Shown here: piece after piece, positions 7,780 to 16,620 of the stretch
Layout: each line of letters opens with the position of its first letter
How positions within the stretch are numbered: position 1 is the stretch's first letter
Source of the DNA: Brevibacillus fluminis
GTDB taxonomy: Bacteria > Bacillota > Bacilli > Brevibacillales > Brevibacillaceae
Direction of reading: 5' to 3'
Length of the DNA: 64,000 nt
Assembly: GCF_003710825.1 (NCBI RefSeq)
Contig: NZ_RHHQ01000024.1
Coordinates: forward strand, 20,676 to 84,675
Notes under the pieces: generated by a model
Databases searched by the model: none
What the model was told of the DNA's origin: nothing
What the model saw: the letters and a program-made list of their open reading frames with translations, nothing else
Made by a program: the position numbers and the translations under genes

Positions 7780-10000
7780 AGAACCTACGTCAGCACAAAT
7801 CGCTGAACAGCGCCTCTATCGCGAAATCGGTCTGACCGATGAAGAATATCAACGCGTGGTTGACCTGCTGGGTCGCCAACCGAACTGGACAGAGACTGGC
7901 CTTTACAGCGTTATGTGGTCCGAACACTGTTCCTATAAAAATTCCAAGCCTGTGCTGCGCCGCTTCCCGACCAAAGGGCCGCGCGTACTGCAAGGACCTG
8001 GTGAAGGTGCGGGTATCGTCGATATCGGCGATAACCAAGCCGTCGTGTTCAAAATCGAGAGCCATAACCACCCATCGGCGATCGAGCCGTACCAAGGCGC
8101 AGCAACCGGCGTCGGCGGGATCATCCGCGACGTGTTCTCCATGGGCGCTCGTCCTGTCGCTATGCTCAACTCGCTGCGATTCGGCGAACTGCAGTCGCCG
8201 CGTGTCAAATACTTGTTCGAAAACGTCGTAGCCGGTATCGCAGGCTATGGCAACTGCATCGGGATTCCGACAGTGGGCGGCGAGGTCTGCTTCGACCCGA
8301 CGTATGAAGGCAACCCGTTGGTCAACGCAATGTGCGTCGGCTTGATCAATCACGATGAAATCCAAAAAGGCGTGGCCAAAGGTATCGGCAACCCAGTGAT
8401 CTATGTCGGAGCCAGCACGGGCCGCGACGGTATCCATGGCGCGACCTTCGCTTCCGAAGAGTTGACTGAGGAATCGGAGAAAAAGCGTCCGGCGGTACAA
8501 GTCGGCGACCCGTTCATGGAAAAATTGCTGCTGGAAGCATGCCTGGAGCTGATCAAGTCCGGAGCGGTTGTAGGTATCCAGGACATGGGTGCTGCCGGTC
8601 TGACTTCTTCCAGCGCAGAGATGGCATCCAAAGCAGGAAACGGAATCGAAATGAACCTCGACCTCGTGCCACAGCGTGAAGCGGGCATGAGCGCCTATGA
8701 AATGATGCTTTCCGAGTCCCAAGAGCGCATGCTCGTTGTTGTGGAAAAAGGACGCGAAGAGGAAGTAAAAGCGATTTTTGACAAGTGGGGCCTGCACTCC
8801 GCTGTAGTTGGCCGCGTAACTGAAGATGGCCGCCTGCGTCTGCTCCATAAAGGAGAAGTCGTATGCGATGTGCCTGTAGACACGCTCGCGGAAGATGCGC
8901 CTGTGTACCACAAGCCATCTGCTGTGCCAGCTTACTATGAAGCTAACGCAAATGTCGATACAACCGATTTGCCGCAGCCGGCAGATTTGAACAAAACATT
9001 GGTCGATGTGCTGAAACAGCCGACCGTTGCCAGCAAACGCTGGGTTTATGAGCAATATGACCATATCGTGCGTGCGGGCACGGCTGTAAAGCCAGGTTCT
9101 GACGCAGCTGTAGTTGTTATCCGCGGCACACGCAAAGCGCTTGCGATGACGACTGACTGCAATGCGCGCTACGTTTACCTCGATCCGCAAGTGGGCGGAG
9201 CGATTGCTGTAGCGGAAGCGGCGCGCAACGTGGTGTGCTCCGGTGCCGAGCCACTCGCGATCACCGACTGCCTCAACTTTGGCAGCCCGGAAAAGCCTGA
9301 GGTATTCTGGCAGTTTGAAAAATCGGCAGAAGGCATGAGCGAAGCGTGCCTCGCCTTGGAAACGCCTGTTATCGGCGGTAACGTTTCTTTCTACAATGAA
9401 CGCAGCGGCGATGCGATCTACCCAACTCCGACTGTCGGTATGGTTGGTCTGATCGCAGACGTTGATGATATAACGACACAAGAATTCAAACAAGCGGGCG
9501 ACACCATCATCCTCTTGGGCGATACGTATGGCGAGCTGGGCGGCAGCGAATACCAAAAGCTCGCACTCGGCAAAATCGCAGGCCGTCCTCCGCAAATCGA
9601 TCTGAAAAAAGAAGCGACACTGCAAAAACTGGTTTTGGACGCGATCCGTCAAGGTTTGGTACAATCAGCGCATGACCTGTCTGAGGGCGGTTTGGCTGTG
9701 GCGTTGGCAGAGTCCAGCTTTGGCAAGGAGATCGGTGCAACCGTCTCCCTCACGACTGATTTGCGCGATGATGTCTTGCTCTTCAGCGAGTCGCAATCCC
9801 GCATTCTGATCAGTGTGAAAGCTGACCAAGCGGAAGCGGTTCTCGCTCTGGCGAAAGATCGCGGCGTTTCGGCTGCGGCAATCGGTTCTACAGGTGGCAA
9901 CGAGTTCAAGATTACGATCAACGATCGGGCAGCTGTCGATGCCTCGCTCGCTGAGCTGAAAGCAGCTTGGAGGGATGCGATTCCATGTTTGATAAGCTGA
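7766..10000 (+). CDS. purL: FGAM synthase large subunit PurL (small form)
   Basis: 744 residues, the three-subunit Gram-positive form lacking the fused N-terminal PurS and C-terminal glutaminase domains. It carries the ATP-dependent amidation of FGAR. Signatures include MWSEHCSYKNSK near residue 50 and the FKIESHNHPSAIEPY stretch near 95, followed by repeated AIRS-type ATP-binding halves. GTG start, overlapping purQ, which implies coupled synthesis of the complex. Confidence 0.97.
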   Translation: MSQHKEPTSAQIAEQRLYREIGLTDEEYQRVVDLLGRQPNWTETGLYSVMWSEHCSYKNSKPVLRRFPTKGPRVLQGPGEGAGIVDIGDNQAVVFKIESHNHPSAIEPYQGAATGVGGIIRDVFSMGARPVAMLNSLRFGELQSPRVKYLFENVVAGIAGYGNCIGIPTVGGEVCFDPTYEGNPLVNAMCVGLINHDEIQKGVAKGIGNPVIYVGASTGRDGIHGATFASEELTEESEKKRPAVQVGDPFMEKLLLEACLELIKSGAVVGIQDMGAAGLTSSSAEMASKAGNGIEMNLDLVPQREAGMSAYEMMLSESQERMLVVVEKGREEEVKAIFDKWGLHSAVVGRVTEDGRLRLLHKGEVVCDVPVDTLAEDAPVYHKPSAVPAYYEANANVDTTDLPQPADLNKTLVDVLKQPTVASKRWVYEQYDHIVRAGTAVKPGSDAAVVVIRGTRKALAMTTDCNARYVYLDPQVGGAIAVAEAARNVVCSGAEPLAITDCLNFGSPEKPEVFWQFEKSAEGMSEACLALETPVIGGNVSFYNERSGDAIYPTPTVGMVGLIADVDDITTQEFKQAGDTIILLGDTYGELGGSEYQKLALGKIAGRPPQIDLKKEATLQKLVLDAIRQGLVQSAHDLSEGGLAVALAESSFGKEIGATVSLTTDLRDDVLLFSESQSRILISVKADQAEAVLALAKDRGVSAAAIGSTGGNEFKITINDRAAVDASLAELKAAWRDAIPCLIS

Positions 10001-11403
10001 TTTGGGATAAGTTAAACGAAGAATGCGGCGTTTTTGGTATCTATGATCATAATTCGGCGGCCCAGTTAACATACCTGGGCCTTCACGCCCTGCAACACCG
10101 CGGGCAGGAGAGTGCCGGTATGTGCTCTTCTGACGGGGAAAAGTGGTACAAACACCGCGGCATGGGCCTTGTTTCCGAAGCGTTTGGCAAAGGCGACCTG
10201 GAGAAATTCAGCGGCCATATTGCCATCGGGCACACCCGTTACACGACGGCAGGCTCCAGCAAGATCGAAAATGCGCAGCCGCTCTTTTTCCGCTACGCGC
10301 AAGGCAGCATGGCTGTCGCGCATAACGGCAACCTAGTGAATGCGTCGGTTTTGCGCAAAGAGCTGGAGGAGAAAGGCTCGATTTTTCAATCGACGAGCGA
10401 TACGGAGGTTATTGCCCACCTGATCGCACGTTCGCAAAACAAAGATTTGCCGAATGCAGTGCGCGACGCTTTGCAGCATATCAAAGGCGCTTATGCGCTC
10501 TTGGTCATGAACGAAAAGCAGCTGGTGATTGCGCTCGATCCAAATGGCTTGCGTCCGCTGTCCTTGGGACGGATGGGCGATGCGATTTGCGTAGCATCGG
10601 AAACCTGTGCGTTTGACATCATCGGCGCCGAGTACTGGCGTGAAGTGCAGCCGGGCGAGCTGATCGTAGTCGATGAGAACGGCGTGCAAACCAGCACTTT
10701 TGCGGAAAAAACCAAACGGTCGATCTGCACGTTTGAATATATTTATTTCGCGCGACCTGACAGCGATATCGACGGTATCAATGTCCACATGGCGCGCAAA
10801 CGTCTGGGCAAACAACTGGCGCAGGAATCTCCGGTTGAGGCGGACGTCGTGACAGGGGTGCCGGATTCCGGCATATCTGCAGCGATCGGCTACGCGGAAG
10901 CATCCGGTATCCCGTATGAGCTTGGTTTGATCAAAAACCGCTATGTCGGACGTACGTTTATCCAGCCATCGCAGGAAATGCGCGAGCGTGGCGTGCACAT
11001 GAAGCTGTCCGCCGTACGCAAAGTGGTGGAAGGCAAGCGCGTTGTCATGATCGATGACTCGCTTGTGCGCGGTACGACAAGCGGCCGGATCGTGAAAATG
11101 CTGCGCGAGGCTGGCGCGAAGGAAGTCCATGTTCGCGTAAGCTCGCCGCCAATCATGAATCCATGCTTCTACGGAATCGATACATCGACGCGTGAAGAGC
11201 TGATTGCCACCACGCATTCATTGGAAGAAATCCGTCAGTACATCGGTGCTGATTCACTTGCCTATTTGTCGGTAGAAGGAATGGTCGAGGCTGTCGGTCG
11301 CGCAGAAGACGGACCGCATCGCGGACATTGCCTTGCATGCTTCACAGGCGACTACCCGACTGAAATCGAATTCGAAGCGGCTCTGCCGATCACGAAGTGT
11401 TAA
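9985..11403 (+). CDS. purF: Amidophosphoribosyltransferase
   Basis: 472 residues. Commits PRPP and glutamine to purine synthesis. The ATG at 9985 (behind GGAGGG) gives a short propeptide before the CGVFGI nucleophile Cys at residue 14, like the cleaved propeptide of the B. subtilis enzyme. Cysteines expected to bind the oxygen-sensitive 4Fe-4S cluster are visible in SICTFEY, NPCFYG and HCLACF. The PRPP-binding loop is VMIDDSLVRGTT near residue 355. It overlaps the end of purL by 16 bases. Confidence 0.96.
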   Translation: MFDKLIWDKLNEECGVFGIYDHNSAAQLTYLGLHALQHRGQESAGMCSSDGEKWYKHRGMGLVSEAFGKGDLEKFSGHIAIGHTRYTTAGSSKIENAQPLFFRYAQGSMAVAHNGNLVNASVLRKELEEKGSIFQSTSDTEVIAHLIARSQNKDLPNAVRDALQHIKGAYALLVMNEKQLVIALDPNGLRPLSLGRMGDAICVASETCAFDIIGAEYWREVQPGELIVVDENGVQTSTFAEKTKRSICTFEYIYFARPDSDIDGINVHMARKRLGKQLAQESPVEADVVTGVPDSGISAAIGYAEASGIPYELGLIKNRYVGRTFIQPSQEMRERGVHMKLSAVRKVVEGKRVVMIDDSLVRGTTSGRIVKMLREAGAKEVHVRVSSPPIMNPCFYGIDTSTREELIATTHSLEEIRQYIGADSLAYLSVEGMVEAVGRAEDGPHRGHCLACFTGDYPTEIEFEAALPITKC

Positions 11404-11421
11404 GAGGGGAGAACGGTAGAG

Positions 11422-12462
11422 ATGAGTGACGCATACAAACAGGCTGGCGTCGACATTGCGGCGGGGAACGAAGCGGTCGAGCGCATGAAAAAGCATGTGA
11501 AGCGCACGTTCCGTCCTGAGGTCATGACCGATCTGGGCGGATTCGGCGCACTGTTCAAGCTGAATACAGGCAAATACAAAAATCCGGTGCTCGTCTCAGG
11601 TACGGATGGTGTTGGCACCAAGCTCAAAATCGCGTTCATGATGGATAAGCACGACACGATCGGGATCGACGCGGTCGCGATGTGCGTGAACGACGTCGTG
11701 GTGCAAGGGGCGGAACCGCTCTTTTTCCTGGACTATCTGGCTTGCGACAAAGTCGTGCCGGAAAAAATCGAAGCGATTGTCAAAGGGATCGCGGACGGCT
11801 GTGCGCAAGCGGGCTGCTCGCTGATCGGCGGCGAAACCGCAGAGATGCCGGGTATGTACGCTGAAGGCGAGTACGACATCGCTGGTTTTACGGTCGGTGC
11901 TGTGGACGAAGACAAACTGATCACTGGCAAAACAGTGGCGGCTGGCGACGTGCTGATTGGCATTCCGTCGAGCGGCGTGCACAGCAACGGCTTCTCCCTG
12001 GTCCGCAAGGTGCTGTTGGCAGATAATGGCCTCACACTGGAGCAGCATGTAGACGAGCTGGGCAAAACGCTGGGCGAAGAGCTGCTAACGCCGACTCGCA
12101 TCTATGTGAAATCCGTGTTGGCACTGTTGGAGCGTTTCGAGATCAAGGCGCTTGCACACATCACTGGCGGCGGCTTCACGGAAAACATCCCGCGCGTTCT
12201 GCCAGAAGGCACGCAAGCCGTGATCGAATACGGCTCATGGCCGATTTTGCCGATTTTCAATCTGGTGCAACGTTTGGGTGCTGTTTCGCAGCCAGACATG
12301 TTCCGTACTTTCAATATGGGGATCGGGATGGTGCTGGTTGTGCGCGGCGATGAAGCGGACGCGGTTCTTGGCGCTTTGAAAGAGCTGGGCGAGGACGCAT
12401 ACCGCCTCGGTTCGATCGAAGCGGGCGAGCGCGAGGTGCGTTACAGCGGGGTGGAATGGTGA
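11422..12462 (+). CDS. purM: Phosphoribosylformylglycinamidine cyclo-ligase
   Basis: 346 residues, AIR synthetase. Closes the imidazole ring using ATP. Family signatures are GTDGVGTKLKIA near residue 60, CVNDVVVQGAEPLFFLDY near 90 and GGETAEMPGMY near 138. It is preceded by AGAGGGGAG and followed by purN with a 7-base overlap. Confidence 0.97.
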   Translation: MSDAYKQAGVDIAAGNEAVERMKKHVKRTFRPEVMTDLGGFGALFKLNTGKYKNPVLVSGTDGVGTKLKIAFMMDKHDTIGIDAVAMCVNDVVVQGAEPLFFLDYLACDKVVPEKIEAIVKGIADGCAQAGCSLIGGETAEMPGMYAEGEYDIAGFTVGAVDEDKLITGKTVAAGDVLIGIPSSGVHSNGFSLVRKVLLADNGLTLEQHVDELGKTLGEELLTPTRIYVKSVLALLERFEIKALAHITGGGFTENIPRVLPEGTQAVIEYGSWPILPIFNLVQRLGAVSQPDMFRTFNMGIGMVLVVRGDEADAVLGALKELGEDAYRLGSIEAGEREVRYSGVEW

Positions 12463-13067
12463 AAAAGCTGGCTGTCTTTGCCTCTGGTAACGGCTCCAAC
12501 TTCGAAGCCATCGCGACTGCGATTGCAGACGGACGACTGCAGGGCGCCGAAATTGCCCTCTTAATCTGCGACAAGCCATCTGCCTATGTGCTGGAGCGGG
12601 CGGCGCGCCTCGGCGTGCCTGCCTTTGCTTTTGATCCGAAGGCGTATGACGGCAAGGCCGCTTTTGAGGCAGTGATTGTTGAAAAGCTGCAGGCGTTAGA
12701 TATTTCGCTTGTGGTGCTCGCAGGCTACATGCGCCTTGTGGGAGAGGTTTTGCTGTCGGCTTACGAAGGCCGGATCATCAACCTGCATCCGTCGCTTCTG
12801 CCAGCTTTTACAGGGAAAGATGCAATTGGACAAGCGCTGGAATACGGTGTGAAGGTAACGGGTGTGACCGTGCATTTCGTCGACGCGGGGCTCGATACCG
12901 GGCCGATCATCGCGCAGCTGCCAGTGATAGTCGAGCAGGGGGATACGCATGACTCGTTAGCGGAGCGAATTCATCGCGTCGAGCATGAGCTGTTGATCGG
13001 GGTTATTCAGAAGATTGTAGATGGAAAAATTGGGGCTACCGGACGATTGGTCCGGGAGTTGGGTTAA
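12456..13067 (+). CDS. purN: Phosphoribosylglycinamide formyltransferase
   Basis: 203 residues. Uses 10-formyl-THF to formylate GAR. Catalytic features are visible in NLHPSLLPAF (Asn and His near residues 106-108) and DTGPII (Asp near 144). The start at 12456 lies inside purM. It is the last gene of this pur transcript; two hairpin terminators follow, whereas B. subtilis continues straight into purH and purD. Confidence 0.96.
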   Translation: MVKKLAVFASGNGSNFEAIATAIADGRLQGAEIALLICDKPSAYVLERAARLGVPAFAFDPKAYDGKAAFEAVIVEKLQALDISLVVLAGYMRLVGEVLLSAYEGRIINLHPSLLPAFTGKDAIGQALEYGVKVTGVTVHFVDAGLDTGPIIAQLPVIVEQGDTHDSLAERIHRVEHELLIGVIQKIVDGKIGATGRLVRELG

Positions 13068-13086
13068 TAGAGCGGATATTGATAAG

Positions 13087-13117
13087 GAACCTGTCTGGTA
13101 GAGACGGGTTCTTTTTT
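13087..13117 (+). terminator. Intrinsic terminator after purN
   Basis: GAACCTGTCT pairs with AGACGGGTTC around a 5-base loop, followed by six T. It ends the purC-N transcript. Confidence 0.88.
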
Positions 13118-13155
13118 CATAGCGTGCACTGTTTGAGCACAATCATAGAAATAAG

Positions 13156-13186
13156 AAAAAACCTGTCGATAACGGCAGGTTTTTTT
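13156..13186. terminator. Bidirectional terminator between purN and thiW
   Basis: AACCTGTCG and CGGCAGGTT form a stem around ATAA, with A-run and T-run flanks. On the minus strand it follows thiW; on the plus strand it backs up the purN terminator. Confidence 0.85.
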
Positions 13187-13190
13187 GTAG

Positions 13191-13715
13191 TTATCGGTTT
13201 TTATGAAGCGTAGGCGAATGGTCCGGTCGTGATTCGCCAAGCCCGCCTTTTTTAAGCAACCCGACCACCACCCAGCCAATCGCAGCCCCAAACAGCGTAC
13301 TGACTAAAAACGCCGGCAAAAACGCAAACATCCCGACTGCCTGACCCATAAACAGCATGGCAAACGGAACCGCCGCGAGCGATCCAATAATCCCGGTCCC
13401 GACGACTTCACCGACAGCCGCGCTCCAATGCTGCCGGATTCGCTGGTACAGCAGCCCGGCCAGTAGGGCACCGATCATCCCACCGGGAAACGCCAGAAGT
13501 GTGCCGACGCCAAGCAGATTGCGCAAGAGCGCAATCATGAATGCGACCAGTACGGCAGGGATCGGCCCCAGCAGGACGGCAGCGATCACGTTGATTGCAT
13601 GCTGAATCGGGAACGCTTTGGCCAATCCGGTCGGAATCGCGAGCAGATGGGAGCTGAGCGTCCCGATGGCGACCAGCACGGCCATTTTCGTGAGCAAGCT
13701 TGTGGTTGTTTTCAT
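13191..13715 (-). CDS. thiW: ECF-type thiamin-precursor transporter S component ThiW
   Basis: 174 residues, a small integral membrane protein with about five helices and the ThiW-like N-terminal stretch LAIPTGLAKAFPIQH. ThiW is the substrate-capture subunit of an energy-coupling-factor transporter thought to take up the thiazole moiety; it would share the EcfAAT module encoded elsewhere. It starts in the ATGA overlap with thiE and is the last gene of the riboswitch-controlled thiD-M-E-W operon. The salvage kinase ThiM in the same operon fits thiazole uptake. Confidence 0.85.
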   Translation of the reverse strand: MKTTTSLLTKMAVLVAIGTLSSHLLAIPTGLAKAFPIQHAINVIAAVLLGPIPAVLVAFMIALLRNLLGVGTLLAFPGGMIGALLAGLLYQRIRQHWSAAVGEVVGTGIIGSLAAVPFAMLFMGQAVGMFAFLPAFLVSTLFGAAIGWVVVGLLKKGGLGESRPDHSPTLHKNR

Positions 13716-14347
13716 CTGCTACGTACCTCATTTCGTAGATTTCGCGCTGCTTCAAGCGGAGCGGAGGCTTGCGTGATCGCCGTAATGACTGCGACGCCAT
13801 CTGCGCCAGCATCTATGACGGGAGCAGCCTTTCCGTGCGTGATTCCGCCGATCCCGACAATCGGGCAAGCGATGCCGGCTCCGCGTATCTCACGAATCAC
13901 TTCAGGTCCGCGCACCTCGCGTATGTCTGGTTTTGTCTGCGTCTCATACATCGGACCGACGCCTAAATAGTCGGCGCCATCGGCGAGAGCGGCCCGCGCC
14001 TCGGACAAATTGTGGGCGGAAATGCCGAGGATTTTGTCACCGATGCGGTTTCGCATGGCTCGAGCCGAGCCGTCTTCCTGACCGATATGTAATCCATCCG
14101 CATTAAGTGCCAGCATCAGCTCGACATCGTCATTGACGATGAAAGGGATGCCGTGTTCGTGGCAGATCCTGAAAAGCCGTCTACCCAGCTCCAGCTTGGC
14201 TGTGCCTTCCAGCGCTCTTGGTCCTTTCTCGCGGAATTGAAACAAGGTGATGCCGCCCGCGATCGCATCGCGCAGGACATCTTCCGGGCTGCTGTTCTCG
14301 CAATTCACACTCCCCATCACCAAATAGAGAGCTAGTTGTTTGTGCAC
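13712..14347 (-). CDS. thiE: Thiamine-phosphate synthase
   Basis: 211 residues, TIM-barrel enzyme joining HMP-PP and thiazole phosphate. The motifs QFREKG (near 37), NDDVELMLALNADGLHIGQED (near 72) and GVGPMYETQTKPD (near 128) are those of ThiE rather than TenI. GTG start with GGAGG eight bases upstream. It overlaps thiW by four bases. Confidence 0.95.
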   Translation of the reverse strand: MHKQLALYLVMGSVNCENSSPEDVLRDAIAGGITLFQFREKGPRALEGTAKLELGRRLFRICHEHGIPFIVNDDVELMLALNADGLHIGQEDGSARAMRNRIGDKILGISAHNLSEARAALADGADYLGVGPMYETQTKPDIREVRGPEVIREIRGAGIACPIVGIGGITHGKAAPVIDAGADGVAVITAITQASAPLEAARNLRNEVRSR

Positions 14348-14390
14348 GTTTGGTTCCTCCGTCCTTTTTGGACTGCATGAAGATAATCTG

Positions 14391-15218
14391 CTACCGTGAA
14401 TGAAGCCGAATCTCTGCCCGGTTGTTGATAAAGGCTGGCTGTAAGGTGTAAAGTCGATCCAGCAATTCCTGCTGAAACGTTCCCGGCCCCGCTGCGGCTA
14501 AGCGGGCCTCCTCAGCTGCAATCCCAAGCGTACATACAGCAGCGATGCTCGCCTCCCAGCTTGCGTGTGGTTTGGAGCCTGCCTCTGCTGAATGAACCGC
14601 TGCGAGAAACAAGGCAACGATAGAGGTGGCAAGACAGCCAGTGCCGGTAACAAGCGTAAGCCATTCGTCGCCATGCCCGCTGGTGGCGATCAAACGACCA
14701 CCGCAGATGACATCCGTTTTGCCGGTCAGGACCGCCAGGCAGCGGTAGCGACGGGCTACCTGGACCGCGATCTCGACAGGGTCGGACACGGGGGCTGCTG
14801 CATCAATTCCTTTCCCGTGCCACTCACGGGTGAGCAAATAGGAGAGCTCGGCTGCATTCCCGCAAATGGCGGTGGGGTGAAGCTCCTCCAAAATGCGTGT
14901 GGCAGCATCGCCACGCATGGCCGAAAGTCCGACGCCAACCGGATCGAATACGATGGGAATGCCTTTTGCGCGCGCAGACTTGCCAGCGAGCAGCATCGCC
15001 TCGATCGTTTCAGGCGTAGGTGTGCCGAGATTGAGCACAAGTCCATCCGCCTTGCTAGCAGCCTCCGCAGCCTCATCCGGATGGCGCGCCATCATGGGCC
15101 GTCCCCCGAGTGCCAATACGCCATTGGCGACGAACGACATCGTCACCTGATTCATGATGTGGTGGAGCACCGGACGTTTTTGGCGTACCAGTGCCAATGC
15201 ATCTCCGGGTGTCAGCAT
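14391..15218 (-). CDS. thiM: Hydroxyethylthiazole kinase
   Basis: 275 residues, ribokinase-fold enzyme phosphorylating the salvaged thiazole alcohol. The N-terminus holds HHIMNQVTMSFVANGVLALG (normally HxIxNxV); the catalytic region is TLVTGTGCLATS near residue 195. The ATG at 15218 lies inside the end of thiD behind GGGGTGG; a longer upstream frame is only the thiD overlap. It belongs to the salvage branch together with thiD and thiW. Confidence 0.93.
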   Translation of the reverse strand: MLTPGDALALVRQKRPVLHHIMNQVTMSFVANGVLALGGRPMMARHPDEAAEAASKADGLVLNLGTPTPETIEAMLLAGKSARAKGIPIVFDPVGVGLSAMRGDAATRILEELHPTAICGNAAELSYLLTREWHGKGIDAAAPVSDPVEIAVQVARRYRCLAVLTGKTDVICGGRLIATSGHGDEWLTLVTGTGCLATSIVALFLAAVHSAEAGSKPHASWEASIAAVCTLGIAAEEARLAAAGPGTFQQELLDRLYTLQPAFINNRAEIRLHSR

Positions 15219-16018
15219 CGCACGCCACCCCGGTATGCCCAATGATTGGTCGGGCCGTGTCCCGCTCCGATGCCAAGCGGCTGTTCGATGGCTGCCTGGA
15301 TGAATTGCTTTGCTGTGTCGACGGCTGCCCAAGGCGTCTTACCCCATGCCAGCTCAGCCGTGATTGCCGCGGAAAATGTGCAGCCTGTGCCGTGCGTGTG
15401 CTGCGTATGGACGCGTTTGCCGACATATTCGGTAAAGCTTGTGCCGTCAAACAGCAGATCGGTCGAGTACTCGTTGCAATCGTCGTGACCGCCCTTCAGC
15501 AGGACGTAGCGGCAGCCAAAAGAACTGAGCATCCGCGTCGCTTCCTTCCGCGCCTCGATGGTGGTAAGCGACAATCCGGTCAGCACCTCGGCTTCCGGGA
15601 TATTGGGGGTCAGCATATAGGTAACAGGCAAAAGTAAGGTTTTCACCGCATCGATGCTCTCGGCTTTCAACAGTGGTGCGCCTCCCTTAGCAATCATCAC
15701 AGGATCGACGACGAGCTTTTCCCAGCCGTAAAGGCAAGCTTTCTCGCTCACGCAGGCGATGATACCACGGTCGAACAACATGCCTGTCTTGACGGCGTCG
15801 GGAGCCAGATCGCTTGCGACCGCGTCGATCTGAGCGGCGACCGCCTCCACGCTAAGTGGAAAAATCCCGCTTACGCCCAACGTGTTTTGCGCCGTGATGG
15901 CAGTCAGGGCGGACATACCGAAGACGGACAGCTCCTGAAACGTTTTGAGATCGGCCTGAATGCCCGCACCGCCGCCGCTGTCCGAACCAGCTATGGTCAA
16001 TGCTTTATGTACATGCAT
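15212..16018 (-). CDS. thiD: HMP / HMP-phosphate kinase
   Basis: 268 residues, bifunctional kinase making HMP-PP. The N-terminal ALTIAGSDSGGGAGIQADLK and the C-terminal HTHGTGCTFSAAI anion-hole motif are diagnostic of ThiD (PdxK-like enzymes are close paralogues). I chose the ATG at 16018 because GGGAGG lies 9 bases upstream. It is the first gene of the leftward thi operon, directly behind the TPP riboswitch terminator. Confidence 0.93.
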   Translation of the reverse strand: MHVHKALTIAGSDSGGGAGIQADLKTFQELSVFGMSALTAITAQNTLGVSGIFPLSVEAVAAQIDAVASDLAPDAVKTGMLFDRGIIACVSEKACLYGWEKLVVDPVMIAKGGAPLLKAESIDAVKTLLLPVTYMLTPNIPEAEVLTGLSLTTIEARKEATRMLSSFGCRYVLLKGGHDDCNEYSTDLLFDGTSFTEYVGKRVHTQHTHGTGCTFSAAITAELAWGKTPWAAVDTAKQFIQAAIEQPLGIGAGHGPTNHWAYRGGVRC

Positions 16019-16096
16019 CTTGATTCGCCTCCCGAATCCGATTTTCACTTATGTGTAACGCGCGCTCATGTGAATCACGACACGTCGCGGACATAC

Positions 16097-16125
16097 AAAA
16101 AAACCGCTCCCCAACCAGGGAGCGG
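16097..16125 (-). terminator. Riboswitch expression-platform terminator before thiD
   Basis: Read leftward, CCGCTCCC pairs with GGGGAGCGG around TGGTT and is followed by seven T. It lies between the TPP aptamer and thiD, so ligand binding would favour early termination. Confidence 0.88.
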
Positions 16126-16173
16126 CATAGCATGCACAGACATTCCGATAAACCGGAGTATGTGGCACTCTTT

Positions 16174-16263
16174 TGCTTCCCTACGCTGGCATGATCCAGA
16201 TCAGGTGGTAAGGGTCCAGAACGTTGTGGTTCCATCTCAGCCTCCAAGAGGCCCCCCTAGCGA
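16174..16263 (-). ncRNA. TPP riboswitch aptamer controlling thiD-M-E-W
   Basis: On the minus strand the conserved THI-box blocks appear in order: GGGGGGCC..., GGCTGAGATG, ACCCTTACCACCTGATCTGG, and ATGCCAGCGTAGGGAAG. These are the pyrimidine-sensor and pyrophosphate-sensor helices of the TPP aptamer. A strong intrinsic terminator follows (16097-16125), so the switch is a transcriptional OFF switch. Confidence 0.95.
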
Positions 16264-16287
16264 TTGATTCGTCATGAAATTGTGATC

Positions 16288-16315
16288 ATTATAACACGAG
16301 CAAAGACGGTGTAAA
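16288..16315 (-). promoter_or_regulatory. Promoter of the leftward thi operon
   Basis: Read leftward: TTTACA, a 16-base spacer, then a perfect TATAAT, about 25 bases before the first conserved aptamer bases. Confidence 0.65.
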
Positions 16316-16342
16316 GAAGTTTTTGCACATCAAAATTGAGTG

Positions 16343-16370
16343 TTGCAAATTTTGGGGACGGTGTGATAAC
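16343..16370 (+). promoter_or_regulatory. Possible thiC promoter
   Basis: TTGCAA, 16-base spacer, GATAAC, upstream of the rightward TPP aptamer. The -10 box is imperfect, so this is a tentative assignment. Confidence 0.4.
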
Positions 16371-16403
16371 GTAAAGCTACTCAATTTCATACGCTTACCA
16401 ACA

Positions 16404-16487
16404 CGGGAGCTTGGGGAACCAGGCTGAGAGGATGGCTATGCTGCCGTCGACCGTCAAACCTGAACTGGATAATGCCAGCGGAGGAAC
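16404..16487 (+). ncRNA. TPP riboswitch aptamer controlling thiC
   Basis: Conserved blocks GGGAGCTTGGGGAACC, GGCTGAGAGG, ACCTGAACTGGATAATGCC and CAGCGGAGGAA match the THI-box aptamer. The usual CTGATCTGG is CTGAACTGG here. It lies upstream of thiC, with a terminator-like hairpin between. Confidence 0.95.
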
Positions 16488-16522
16488 GTACACGCACTAC
16501 ATACTTGACGTATGTTCTCACA

Positions 16523-16566
16523 GGCCGCCTTTTGCTTATCAAAGCAAGCGGTCTTTGCTTTTCTTT
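16523..16566 (+). terminator. Expression-platform terminator of the thiC riboswitch
   Basis: GGCCGC pairs with GCGGTC and TTGCTT with AAGCAA, followed by a T-rich tail broken by single G and C bases. It is the likely regulated terminator. Confidence 0.6.
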
Positions 16567-16620
16567 GTCGTGCCTCCGCCTGCATTTATCCGCTAAAAAA
16601 TTGCAGAGGAGGCATTTTTA

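Noticed and set aside
7790..9664. 624-codon open frame on the minus strand within purL
   Set aside because: It is the antisense shadow of purL; the plus-strand frame is an unmistakable PurL and the minus product resembles no family.
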